From assembly GCA_023212695.1 (NCBI GenBank), contig JALCCG010000035.1, forward strand, positions 1 to 64,000: 64,000 nt of DNA, written 5' to 3'. Positions 52,342 through 62,193 of this stretch are shown piece after piece; positions within the stretch are counted from its first letter, which is position 1; each line of letters begins with the position of its first letter. The DNA comes from Sporisorium sorghi. Lineage: Eukaryota > Basidiomycota > Ustilaginomycetes > Ustilaginales > Ustilaginaceae. Made by a program: the position numbers and the translations under genes. The notes under the pieces are model-generated. The model was not told the origin of the DNA, ran no database searches, and was given only the letters and a program-made list of their open reading frames with translations.

Positions 52342-53733
52342 TTTGATGATGGAAGGGTATGTAGGTATGAAAGTTGGGTATGGAATCAAAATCGTTCAGG
52401 TGAAGGAAGGTATGGCTCACTATTTGAGCGTCTAGAAAGCTGCCTGGACGAGAAGAAAGAGAGAGTGGGACGCTTAGCTCAAGTTGCAGCCGAGTCAGAG
52501 AGTGAAGCAGCAGCTTGCGCCACCCTACTGTAGCGCTTCTTTGCTGCTTCCAATTGTCACAAAAAAAAAAAAAAATCGGTTGGCAGGGTCGGAAGTTAGC
52601 TTTATTTCGTCGAATCAGACAGAATGCTTCGTTTTCCTGATTCAGTTGCCGAAAGGGAAAGCGACTCGCCATTCACAGCGTTTCGGCGATCCGCCACAGC
52701 CGTATGTCTCCTGCTCTGACGCGCTTGCAGAGCCAAGAAAAAACGCTGCGGTCGGGCTTCTCCCTTCTTAGGGTCTCTTGGTGAAATTTTGCCCTCCCGT
52801 CAGTCTCGTTTCACAGAACACCATTCCGCATGATGGAAGGCAAGGCTCGAAGCGACAGCCTCTACCACCTTCCCTGCTCTGTTCGGGTGAGATTTCCATG
52901 CCACGTGTATCTCATTTAAGTTAGTTGTGAGGGGAGCAGTGGGTCGGAAAGGGGTTGTGAATGACTCGAGGGCGTGCTAGTTTAATTTACTGTAAGCGGT
53001 CTGACCTGAGACTGCATCTAGCTGGCTGGCTTGCTCCTTGCTGATGCTCCCCAGTTGGTCTCACCGAGGACACTCCGATCCAACGTTGCTTCACCGTCTG
53101 CGCCACTGCTCCTTGACCCTCATCCTCACGGCGTCCAGGACGATCGATGTCTGTAGCTCATCATGGCTCATGGCTCAGAACCGGCTGGGAGAAAGAAAAA
53201 AAAAAAAAAAAAAAAAAAAAAAAACGAAAGTGTCAGATCGTCAGAATTGCGTCTTTTCTTACAGGTATTTTGTCAGCATTACTGTACCTGCTTTTCACAA
53301 GTCACGTGTTGGAAATCATTCGAATTTTCTTGGTTCCGGGCTTGGCCAGTCTCGTCGTTGGTGCCGTGTCCGAAGTGATTTTCGCGCGAGAAGAGTTGGA
53401 ACAATCCATAAGCTCGACATTTGTCAGTAACAGCCATTCAGGCGGCTGATCACCCTATCCAATCCTTTCGCTTTGAATAATTGGCGATTTTTATTTTGCT
53501 GTTTGCGATTGATTTCTTCTGACTGAAATTGGCAGTCTGTGTGTCTGTGTGGATAATTCATCGCTCACTTAAGGTGCCGCGCCAGAGTGAGCAAGCAAGC
53601 ACAAGCAAGCAACGTTGGTCGCTATCGCAGCTTGCTTGATGGTCCCGCAGATACCTTAAGCTCATCCTTCTTCTTGACCACCTTCACCTCACCACACATC
53701 ACCCCGGGACCGTCACCATCTTCATCTTTCATC
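52342..53733. other. Divergent intergenic region PDX1 / RIP1
   Basis: This 1.4 kb contains a 15-nt poly-A at 52561-52575 and a 29-nt poly-A at 53196-53224. A 100-codon frame from ATG 53147 runs through the longer poly-A into a hydrophobic stretch, but is not convincing as a gene. Both promoters must lie here. Confidence 0.6.
53196..53224. repeat. Poly-A tract upstream of RIP1
   Basis: Twenty-nine uninterrupted A residues lie about 510 bases before the RIP1 start codon. Confidence 0.9.
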
Positions 53734-55351
53734 ATGGCTGCCCCTGTCGCTCGTGGTGCCTTCCGCAAGGCTATCAACCTTCCGTACGTTTTGTTTCTTT
53801 TTTTTTTTTTTATCGCCCTACCGCCTTTCTTTGGCAGCCGATTCCACAGCACAGGCAGCAGCAAAGCCACGGAACAGCAACAGCATTGCAGCCAACAGAC
53901 GATGCAGGCGCCAGAGCAACCATCTCAACCCACATAATCGATCAAGACGCCTGTCTATCGGTCTCCTTCTCGTCCTGCATCTGCCGCGTTCTTGCTTCGT
54001 CCCTTTGCTGCACCTCCTTGGCATAGACAGCGATGAGCTACAAGCTAACACACCGTTTCTTTCCTTTCCTTTCCTTTCCTCTCTGTATCGACTCGCGGCA
54101 CTCTGTTTCATTGGCGCGCAATCACCCTACAACGCACGCACATCGAATCACTGCAACCACCAACTTGCAATCTCCATCCACCAAATTCAAACGCATCACC
54201 AACTGCTCGGATCAAACCATCCATTCTCTGCATGCATCGTTGATCGCCTGCCTCGTTCTACTATCATCCACCACTTGTGCGTATCCGTCACGCGGCATGT
54301 TGCAGTCCTACCGCCGCCACCGCCTACAACGGCACGCCCGTCGCTACCGGCATCAACTTTGCCGCGCGTGCTCCTGCCGACCCTCACGCTCACGGACATG
54401 GCCCTTCCCTCCGATCTGACCCGCACCAGGTTCCCAAATGGGCGTCCCAACTTCGCAACTCGAACGGCGTCCTCAGCTCGCGATCTGGCGTCAATGGTGA
54501 GTAGTCGCAATCATCTCGAATCGCATCCGAGTCCGTCGCAGTCACTGCTGCTGCTGCTGAACCCCGGCCGGGCAAAGCAAAGGGAACAAGCTCGAGGAAA
54601 CAGTCGCCCTTCATCATCATTACTACCAGTTGCAAGCTACAAGCTGCATTTCGACTCGTGCTTCAGATTCTTGGACATGCCGCTGACTCTTCTTCTTTTT
54701 CTTGCTTTCTTCTACCATCCCTTGGCTCAACTAGCCCTCCCCACCGTTGGCCAGCCCCGCTACATGTCGTCGTCGTCGCGAAGCCTTCAGGCCTCGCAGC
54801 CCGACCAGGTGCCTGACTTCTCGGGCTACCGCACCAAGAGCCCCGACAGCAACAAGGCCTTCTCGTACTTCATGGTGGGTTCCATGGGTCTCATTGCCGC
54901 TTCGGGCGCCAAGGCGACGGTGTCGGACTTCCTCGCCTCGATGGGCGCGTCGTCAGATGTGCTTGCGCTCGCCAAGGTCGAGGTGGACATGAACTCGATC
55001 CCCGAGGGCAAGAACGCCATCATCAAGTGGCGTGGCAAGCCCGTGTTTGTGCGTCACCGCACCAAGGACGAGATCGACGAGGCCAACGCCGTCGACGTCT
55101 CCAAGCTTCGTGACCCGCAGAAGGACTCGGACCGAACCAAGCGACCAGAGTGGCTCGTCATGCTCGGCGTCTGCACCCACCTCGGCTGCGTGCCCATCGG
55201 CGAGGCGGGCGACTTTGGCGGCTGGTACTGCCCCTGCCACGGTTCGCACTACGACATTTCGGGCCGTGCCCGCAAGGGTCCTGCTCCTCTCAACCTCGAG
55301 GTGCCCGAGTACGACTTCAACGATGGCGAGAACAAGCTCATCATTGGTTAG
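53734..55351 (+). CDS. RIP1: Rieske iron-sulfur protein of complex III (3 exons)
   Basis: The exons are 53734-53783, 54306-54496 and 54735-55351, giving 285 residues; introns are 522 and 238 nt with GTACGT/GCAG and GTGAGT/CTAG borders. The product is the [2Fe-2S] subunit of mitochondrial cytochrome bc1 that oxidises ubiquinol. Exon 1 encodes a basic presequence start ([12 protein letters not shown]). Exon 3 carries the hinge and transmembrane part ([20 protein letters not shown]) and the cluster ligands [10 protein letters not shown] and [12 protein letters not shown]. The fold ends [15 protein letters not shown]. Yeast Rip1 is 215 residues; the extra length is an N-terminal region from exon 2. 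Exon boundaries were set by splice consensus and matching phases. Exon 2 cannot be skipped without a frame shift. Confidence 0.88.
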
Positions 55352-55939
55352 ACGCAAGATTCTTTCTCTCATTCTCTTCTTTGCCTCTTGTTTCGCCATA
55401 TACAACCGAATCCTTGACCAAACAACGGCTGTGCTGCGACTTGAGCAACATAAGCCGTGACCTTGCAAGCGTCAGCAGGAGTGCCAAAGTCCCTTGCTAG
55501 GGCTGTACTGTAATTTATGTTCCCTCCGGCTATGAGACGGTCTACAGTAGTTGTGACCTGCTTTTGAGTGATGTGTCTGAGCGTCACAGTGCCTGCCGCC
55601 TCTGAGCGGAGAGCTGCTGCCGTGTTTTTCTATCCGGCCAAAACATGCATCCTTTCGAATACAGTAAATTTACATTATGGCTGCCGTCGGAAGTTGTGAG
55701 AGAGGGGAAGAGTGCTCGTCTGTCTGTCTGTTTGTTCGCCTGCTTTGCCTCGCTCCGCCTTTGGCTCTCTGCTTTTCCGCCTCCTCTTTGCCCTGGCATC
55801 GCCTATCTCTCCAACTCACAACTTGTCTCTCACTCTCTCTGACCCTCTTCCTTCCCTCTTCCTACCACCACCATATTTACCTTTTCCGTCTTCTCCTCGT
55901 CGTCGTCGTCGTTGGCTCCTCTTCAACACGCTCCTCAAG
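55352..55939. other. Intergenic region RIP1-secreted protein gene
   Basis: This holds the RIP1 3' region and a CT-rich leader before 55940. No gene is supported. Confidence 0.65.
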
Positions 55940-56387
55940 ATGAAGTTCAGCATCGCCCCCCTCGCCCTCCTCGCCGCCATCGCCGCTACCGGCGCCATTG
56001 CTCAGGACAGCTCGATCGCTTCGTCCACCTCTTCCTCGGCTAGCGTGACCTCGTCGTCGAGCAGCTCGTCGCCTACCTCGTCCTCCTCCTCCATGTCTTC
56101 TTCCAGCGGTGGCTCTTCCAGCGGTGTCTGCGACCCTCTTGGCGGTGATCCGCGTGCCCGCCCTGCTGGCTGCCCGTACAGCTCCACCAGCGTGCCCCCC
56201 TACAACCGTGAGTTTCCGTCACAAAACAGTCGTCGTTCAGACAGCATCCATCCTTAATTGTGTTGCAAGCGCAAGAGGATGCAGATGCAAGTGCTTGGAT
56301 GAGCCAAGCCATCTGAACAAACACGCGCCACTCAACGGCAGCAATGCTGCAAAGCAAAGGCGACATGCTTACTGACCAAGCTTCAAT

Positions 56388-56422
<35 letters not shown>

Positions 56423-56803
56423 CTCGTTTCTTCTGAATCCATCAAACCTCAAACCTTCCAACTGCGATCCGCCTTGCATCCTGGCACGACTTGCAACACA
56501 GTGAGCTCGCTCATCTCGTACTTCATCTACGGCTACACGCGCGGCCCTGAGGCCAAGTCGCCCGAGGAGGTGGCCAACCAGATGGCTGGCTCGGTTCTGC
56601 AGTACTACCCCACGCTCACCACCCCGCGCTCAGAGCTGTCAGCGTCGTTCGTCGAGGCCATCTCAGCCACCATCCAGGCTGTCGCTGACGGCAAGCTCAC
56701 CAAGGCGGATCTGCACGCTCCCAACGCTGCCGTTCCCGAGCACCTCATCCAGTGGGGTGTCGCTGCTGCTGCCATTGTCGCTGCCGGTGCCATTGCTCTC
56801 TAA
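55940..56803 (+). CDS. Secreted, probably GPI-anchored Ser-rich protein (2 exons)
   Basis: Exon 1 is 55940-56207 and exon 2 is 56502-56803, giving 189 residues. A clear signal peptide (MKFSIAPLALLAAIAATGAIA, cut before Gln22) leads into about 40 residues of nearly pure Ser/Thr, typical of O-mannosylated wall proteins. A short Cys-Pro-Gly segment with two cysteines (VCDPLGG, AGCPYSS) follows. The C-terminal half has an ordered stretch (SSLISYFIYGYTRGPEAKS; FVEAISATIQAVADGKL) and ends in a hydrophobic tail (WGVAAAAIVAAGAIAL) with small residues before it, as expected of a GPI signal. The intron is 294 nt and carries a 33-nt poly-T. I do not recognise a family. It is a candidate surface or wall protein; function unknown. 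Confidence 0.78.
56390..56422. repeat. Poly-T tract inside an intron
   Basis: Thirty-three T residues lie 79 bases before the acceptor of the secreted-protein gene's only intron. It is far longer than a normal pyrimidine tract here. Confidence 0.9.
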
Positions 56804-57222
56804 ACATCTTTGGCCATGTGTCGTGCATGCATGCTTTGACTCTGGCATAGCGCTCCCCTGATCCCACTCCCTCCGCTAGCTGGCCGAGTTCCGAGGAAAA
56901 GGGTACGAGACCGCTCCAGCAAGCAAACATGCATGATCGATCGATCGATTGATTGATGGATTGCATATCGACGCTCTTTCCATGCCGCAGTTGTCTCTCG
57001 ATGCTTGTCTCTGTTCTTCTCTCTGCTACGACGACTACTCGCAATTCTCATTCTAGATTCGTTTTTATGTGATTGCTTGTGTGACTGTCCGAGACTTGGT
57101 GCCGAAGTTTTCTTTTCTTTGCAGATGTGGTTGTCGGACAGCTGATTGGCGTGCTGAGTTGAGACGAGACATTGCATTTCAGCTGAGTCCCGAGCAGCAC
57201 GGGAAAGGCTCTTTCGACAAAA

Positions 57223-57263
<41 letters not shown>

Positions 57264-57816
57264 GTGTGTGATGAGGAAAAAGAGGCGAGTATATGTCGAC
57301 TTGGCGACGCTGGTCACTCTGCTTTGCCTGCGCCCGTGTCTAAGCTCAAGGTGTCGCACTCTCCTCATCTCAAACCTTGCTTGAAAGCACACTGCGCTGC
57401 CTTGCTCCTTCTGCGCACCCTCTGTTGCGCACGCACGAACTCGCACTTCCGAGCCAAGCTAAGCTTTCTGTCTGTGCGCTTCCTGTTATCCAACTCGAAC
57501 ACATCTCGATCACTTCAACCGTTCAGCCGCCGTATTTGACAAATGAAATGCAGTGCACAGACTCACTTGAAGCGCTCGGACTCGTGGGCTTTGCGCAGAC
57601 GCCGAAGCGCACGCGTGCTTTGTTTTGGCTGTTCATGAAGAGATGCGATGTGATGCGGCAAAGTGGGGCGACTCAGCTTTTCTTTCTCTCTTGATAAAGT
57701 GTCTCTCCAGCATTTCCTCTCTCTCTCTCTCTCTCAATCTCCATCGTTCCAAGTCAAGCATCCGTACATTCCAACTTGATCGCTGCTGGTCGTTACCAGC
57801 CAGCCTAGAATGCACC
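56804..57816. other. Intergenic region secreted protein-unknown repeat gene
   Basis: This contains an AG dinucleotide tract at about 57227-57258 and short GATC and GATT repeats near 56935-56960. No gene is supported. Confidence 0.65.
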
Positions 57817-60293
57817 ATGTCAGCCACGCCATCTACTTCGTCGACAAAGCCTAGGCCGATCAACGAGGTGCCGACAAGGTGCTTTCCGTCCTCTTCGCGC
57901 ACCTCAGCCTCTGGCGCTGCATCTTTTCCCTCTGCGCCCTCGGATTCCTACCGCAAGCTTGGCGTCATCCCAATGTCCGATAATAACACCCTCGCCATGC
58001 CCTTGTCGCTCTGTTACACGCTCTGGTCGCCCCTCTGCGACGAGACAGCCAACCCACTCTTGACTCCATTCAACCAACTCAACGCCTCTTGCACTCGGCA
58101 GCACTGCGAAACCAAGGACGCCACGGCTAGCTCGTCGCCATCGTCGTCGCTTCCGCATCCGCATGGTGGTGAAAGCAAAGCCAAAGCCTTACCGCACATA
58201 CCACGCATGCCATGCTTGACCAAGATCGGAACCGCTTTCGAAAGATGTTTCTACGAGCTGCGCTACTTTGTCGGCTGGGACTCGGTCAACTGTTGCATTA
58301 GAGTCAACGAATCTTGCCAGGTCTTTGTCGACGACAAGCTGCGCGAGTTTGGCTTTTACGAGGATGCCAACGGTGACTATTCAGAGTTGTGGGCTCCCAG
58401 ATACTCGACTTTTACAGTTTGCCAATATGGTCACCGCACTTTGGCGACCCCTGCTATCATCAGAACCACCAGCAGCAGCGGCGAAACCGCCACACAGACA
58501 ATCTACCGGGACCCGGACAACATCAACAGCTCGCCCTGTACGACCTGCGAGTCTACCTGCGGCACGGCAACAGCAGCCGCACGCGCGGATTCCGCTTCCG
58601 CTCGCGTTCGATCGAAACAGCGAGAGCAGATCCAGGACGCTTTGCTTCTCTCTGACTGTTCGCCTCACACGGATTCCAGCGCTAAGCGTACCTACATGTC
58701 GATCGACACTCCCCTCAAACAGCTCATGCGCCAGCTCAACCGTGCCGTCCTGCGCTACGGCTATGGCACGCACAAAGGCGACAATCTCATCTGGGTCGAA
58801 CTCGCCGGCTTGGTTGGCTTGCTCAACTACGCAGCTGTTTTTTTGGATCGACGTTGGCGAGCAGGTCAAAGATCACATGCTGAAAAAGTTTGGCCCCGAG
58901 GTGTTTGATGGTTACCTCTCCGCGAACCATGCTGGTCGTGCGATGAACATCGAACAGGAAGAGTTCAAGAGCAAGGGATGTCCCGGCGGCGAAGAGGCGA
59001 GTCCGGACCAACGCCAGGAGAGGCAATTTGAAATCATGGACGCGCTCAACACACTCGTTCCCGAGGTCACGGATCTGCGCAACGGCGTGCAGTTGGTGCT
59101 CTACACGTTTATCTGGATCAACTACACCGCGTACCAGGGCTACGACGAAGCTCTGACGGCTACGCTGCATCGAGTGATCCCTCTGCTGCAAACGGTGGTG
59201 GTGCGTTGTGTGAACATGTCGTCCCTCACGCTGCGCGCAATCACATCTCGCATCGACTTGAAATCTGCCACTACGAAGCACGATATGCCCAAGTCATGGA
59301 GCGTCCAGCTGGATCTGTTGTTGTTGGCCGAGGCACTTGAGGTTCTATCGGGTAGCGCTCAGGTGCTTTTCACTTCAAATGGCTCTGACGAAACCGGCGG
59401 CAGCAGCAGCAGCAGCAGCGGCGGCGATTGCGCGAACAAACGAGGCAAGCGCAAGATCAAGAAAGGCTGGAACGAGAGTTTGGTCGCTTGCCCTCGTATC
59501 GCGCACTTTTACTTACTGGCGGTGATGGATATAACCTACGACAGGCTGTGCGCACGGAACGAGATGATCAAATCGGGGTCTTTGTCTCCGCCAGACGATC
59601 CGCAGGAAGAGTGCCACTGCGACTGCGCCTCGAAGATGAGGCGCAACGTACGTCAGCTGGAAAAGCGTTTGGCGCTGAACGCGAGTACACTGTTGCATTA
59701 TCTGTCGCCGCATCTGTACGCGCCCAAGAAGAGCGAGGGCGAGGGCGAGGGCGAGGGCGAGGGCGAGGGCGAGGGCGAGGGCGAGGGCGAGGGCGAGGGC
59801 GAGGGCGAGGGCGAGGGCGAGGGCGAGGGCGAGGGCGAGGGCGAGGGCGAGGGCGAGGGCGAGGGCGAGGGCGAGGGCGAGGGCGAGGGCGAGGGCAAGA
59901 AGAAGAAAAAGAAAAAAGAAGAAGGGTGTTGGTGGTGTAGCAGCTCAAGGTGGGGCTGCCGCTGGTGGTGGTGATGGCGCGGCCAGTGGATCGGTGCTGG
60001 AAGGCATCCTCCGTGCAATAATCGCCGAGTCCGAGAAGCGGTTCGAGAAGATGTACGCTAGCGCCGTCGATGCGGATGATATCGTGCCTGTCCAGCCAGC
60101 TCAAGCGGCACGCAGCTCGCCGCGTTTGGATCCGGCGACGCTCACCAAGGCGCCAACCACTGTCACCCTCACAACGACCACAGTGACGCGCTCATCATCA
60201 TCCACCTCGTTCACCACCCACCTTCGACATGGTGCCAACCACGCCTCTAGAAACTCCTCCGCCACACACGATGCCAGGCGGCTACAACCTTGA
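57817..60293 (+). pseudogene. Unknown gene with broken frame and a long Glu-Gly repeat
   Basis: Coding-like sequence begins at ATG 57817 and runs to a stop at 58908. The homologous-looking continuation lies one frame over from about 58838. The switch sits at a run of seven T (58838-58844): removing one T would join LNYAAV to FWIDVGEQVKDHMLKKFG. The second segment has credible protein character (FVGWDSVNCCIRVNES before; IDVGEQVKDHML, YTFIWINYTAYQGYDEAL after). It reaches a GAGGGC array read as 27 Glu-Gly pairs, then Lys, and stops at 59974. Coding-like sequence resumes in the third frame (VLEGILRAIIAESEKRF) to 60293, and in further frames to 60440 (MPLLGDMENSLTQL). I recognise no domain. It is either a decaying gene or an intact gene with homopolymer and repeat sequencing errors. 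Confidence 0.6.
59735..59896. repeat. GAGGGC hexanucleotide array, 27 units
   Basis: These are 162 bases of perfect GAGGGC, read as Glu-Gly in the presumed frame (Arg-Gly and Arg-Ala in the others). It is the longest coding-type repeat in the window and is followed by an A-rich AAG/AAA stretch. Confidence 0.95.
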
Positions 60294-60440
60294 CCTGTTG
60301 GAAAGCTTCGTGGGCGCGTCTGACGGATGCCGCTGCTGGGCGACATGGAGAACTCGCTGACGCAGTTGGGGCGACGCGCCGCCGCCGCCGCCGGCGTCGT
60401 GCGAGACGGAAAAGGAGTCGTGGGTGCGTGCGTCGTTTGA

Positions 60441-60788
60441 TGTGATGGCAAGGGCGTTAGGGGGGTTAAGAAGAGGGCGTGCTGTCGAGTGGTTCGAGCG
60501 GAGGAGGATGAGAGTGGGGGTTTTGGTGGGGTAAATTGCGAGCACGATGGTCGGAGATGGGTATCGGAGGATGGGCAGATGAGGAGGGATGGATGGTGTT
60601 GCGAGAATGGTGGCGGGAGCGGGGATAAGCTGCCCAGAGTCGGGGGTTTTGCGTTAGGATGGATGGCACTGCGAGAGTGGCGGCGGATTGGCACAAGCGA
60701 TGGACGGTGGATGGCATTCGCGAATGTAACGGCGGACAAGGGTACATGTTTTACACGTCTCACGAGTGGACCTCCTCTTTCCACTTTC
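60441..60788. other. Gap between the broken gene and the PPxY gene
   Basis: This G-rich (plus strand) stretch of direct GGATG/GGTGG-like sequence has no supported gene. The two flanking genes are convergent. Confidence 0.55.
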
Positions 60789-61367
60789 CTACGTTGCCCA
60801 TCTTGAAGGCACCTGCAACTCAGCCTCCTCGAGCCAGTCATGGCAGTCCCACATGAGCTGTGTGAAGTGGAGCACGATGCCTGCCTCCTCCTCCCCCCTT
60901 CTCGCGCTCTTCTTCTTCATCGCTTCCCCTCTCTCTTTCCAGCTTCGGCCTTCCGCAAAAATGTATCCGCATTGAAACTCCAACGCAAGCACGAGCGCAA
61001 GCGGGAGCTGGAGCAGCGTCAACAGCACTCCGCCGAAGTTGAGGAGGGCGAGGTAGAGCGCGTCTACCGCCGTAGGGCCCAAGGTGGCGATGGCGAGCGA
61101 TGCGAGTGTGCGTGCGACACGTCTGTTTTCTCGCGTAGCAACGATGGTGCGAGTGGCAGTGGTGGTGGGGGGAGGTGTGAGCTTGAACGGCGTGAATGGT
61201 GGCGGTGTGGTGGGCGTGGCGCGCAGCACGGGCGACGAGGTGTACGACGGCAGCGGTGTGGCGATGGTCAATGTGGTCGGCACCGCGACGGCGGGGTGTT
61301 GCTTGAGTGTGGTGCTTTCGGTGTACGGCGGTGGTGCGCCGATTGGTGAGGGGGGTGTGCTCGACAT
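60789..61367 (-). CDS. Small membrane protein with a PPxY motif
   Basis: The product has 192 residues in one exon. Residues 1-75 are Pro/Thr-rich and include PPPY at 12-15, a PPxY motif of the kind bound by WW domains of Rsp5/NEDD4 ubiquitin ligases. Residues about 85-138 are hydrophobic with a central break (TLASLAIATLGPTAVDALYL, then LLTLLQLPLALVLAL), which predicts two membrane segments or a hairpin. The tail is charged (KERGEAMKKKSARRGEEE). Third positions favour C/G as in neighbouring genes, supporting a real gene. The first in-frame ATG was taken as start. I do not recognise a family; an Rsp5 adaptor-like role is only a guess from layout. Confidence 0.6.
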   Translation of the reverse strand: MSSTPPSPIGAPPPYTESTTLKQHPAVAVPTTLTIATPLPSYTSSPVLRATPTTPPPFTPFKLTPPPTTTATRTIVATRENRRVARTLASLAIATLGPTAVDALYLALLNFGGVLLTLLQLPLALVLALEFQCGYIFAEGRSWKERGEAMKKKSARRGEEEAGIVLHFTQLMWDCHDWLEEAELQVPSRWAT

Positions 61368-62193
61368 TTGCGCACACACTCTCGCAGTTTGGTACAAGAG
61401 ACTGGTGGTGATGTAGCCGTGGATGGACCGAGTTGGCCGAGCAGAGCGCCGGGCTGTCGAGATCAGAGCGCGGTTCGAGCTGTGGATGGGTTCGATGTCG
61501 AGGGAGAGAAGCGCGGTTGCGTTCGTGCAACTTTGGCTCGTCGAGACAAGCGCAGATGTTTCGGGCGGTGCTGCGTTGCAGTGCTCGCCGCTACTACTAC
61601 TACTGCGATGGACGGTGGAGCTGAGGATACTCGCTGAGCCGCTGGACAGGCATACACTTATCCCACCTCAAGAGGCCCGAGCCTGACGCAGAGCAGAGCA
61701 GAGCAGAGCAGAGACGCTGCGCCACCCATCCCAACCCCCAGCTAAGCCAAAATGCACGCACTGATAAGATAAGACCGCTTCACTCCACCCTCTAGCCCAC
61801 CCGCCTTACTGTAGCCCATTCCATCCAATCGCACCGCCTTGCACGCCCCCCACATCCAGCTCGAAGCCCACGCAAGTGCGTCGATCCGCCCTGCGCCTCC
61901 CATTCTGTGTGTTCAAGTGATTTGGCCATGCTCTGTCTTCTCAGAATGCTGCACGTCAAAATATTTTCCCGACGCCCCGCACGCGGCACATTTGGACATG
62001 CGCTGGCGTGTGCCAAGACACAGCTCCATGATCACATCGATCACCCCGCGCTCACACAACTCACACAAACTCACACAAACTCGCCACTCGGCCATCAAGA
62101 CACACTTTTATCATGCGCACGTTGAAGCACAGAACATGTGCTTCTCTCGTTCCATCGACGACGCACGCCCGAGGAATTCAACGGCCACGCTTG
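61368..62193. other. Intergenic region PPxY gene-VPS11
   Basis: This holds the promoter of the PPxY gene and the 3' region of VPS11, with a GAGCA array at about 61690-61713. Open frames here lack bias; no gene is supported. Confidence 0.6.

Noticed and set aside
51301..52533. A 410-codon plus-strand frame opposite PDX1
   Set aside because: It is an antisense shadow of a highly conserved, codon-biased gene and has no recognisable domain.
53147..53449. A 100-codon frame with ATG, poly-Lys and hydrophobic helices before RIP1
   Set aside because: The Lys run is just the 29-nt poly-A read in frame. Codon use is unlike neighbours, and the hydrophobic part is T-rich intergenic DNA.
57227..57258. 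AG tract and surrounding frame as a Glu-Arg protein
   Set aside because: It is a dinucleotide microsatellite in a leader region, with no coding signal on either side.
59568..60104. Minus-strand Pro-Arg or Ser-Pro repeat protein across the GAGGGC array
   Set aside because: A stop-free repeat is open in all frames. The flanking sequence is coding-like only on the plus strand.
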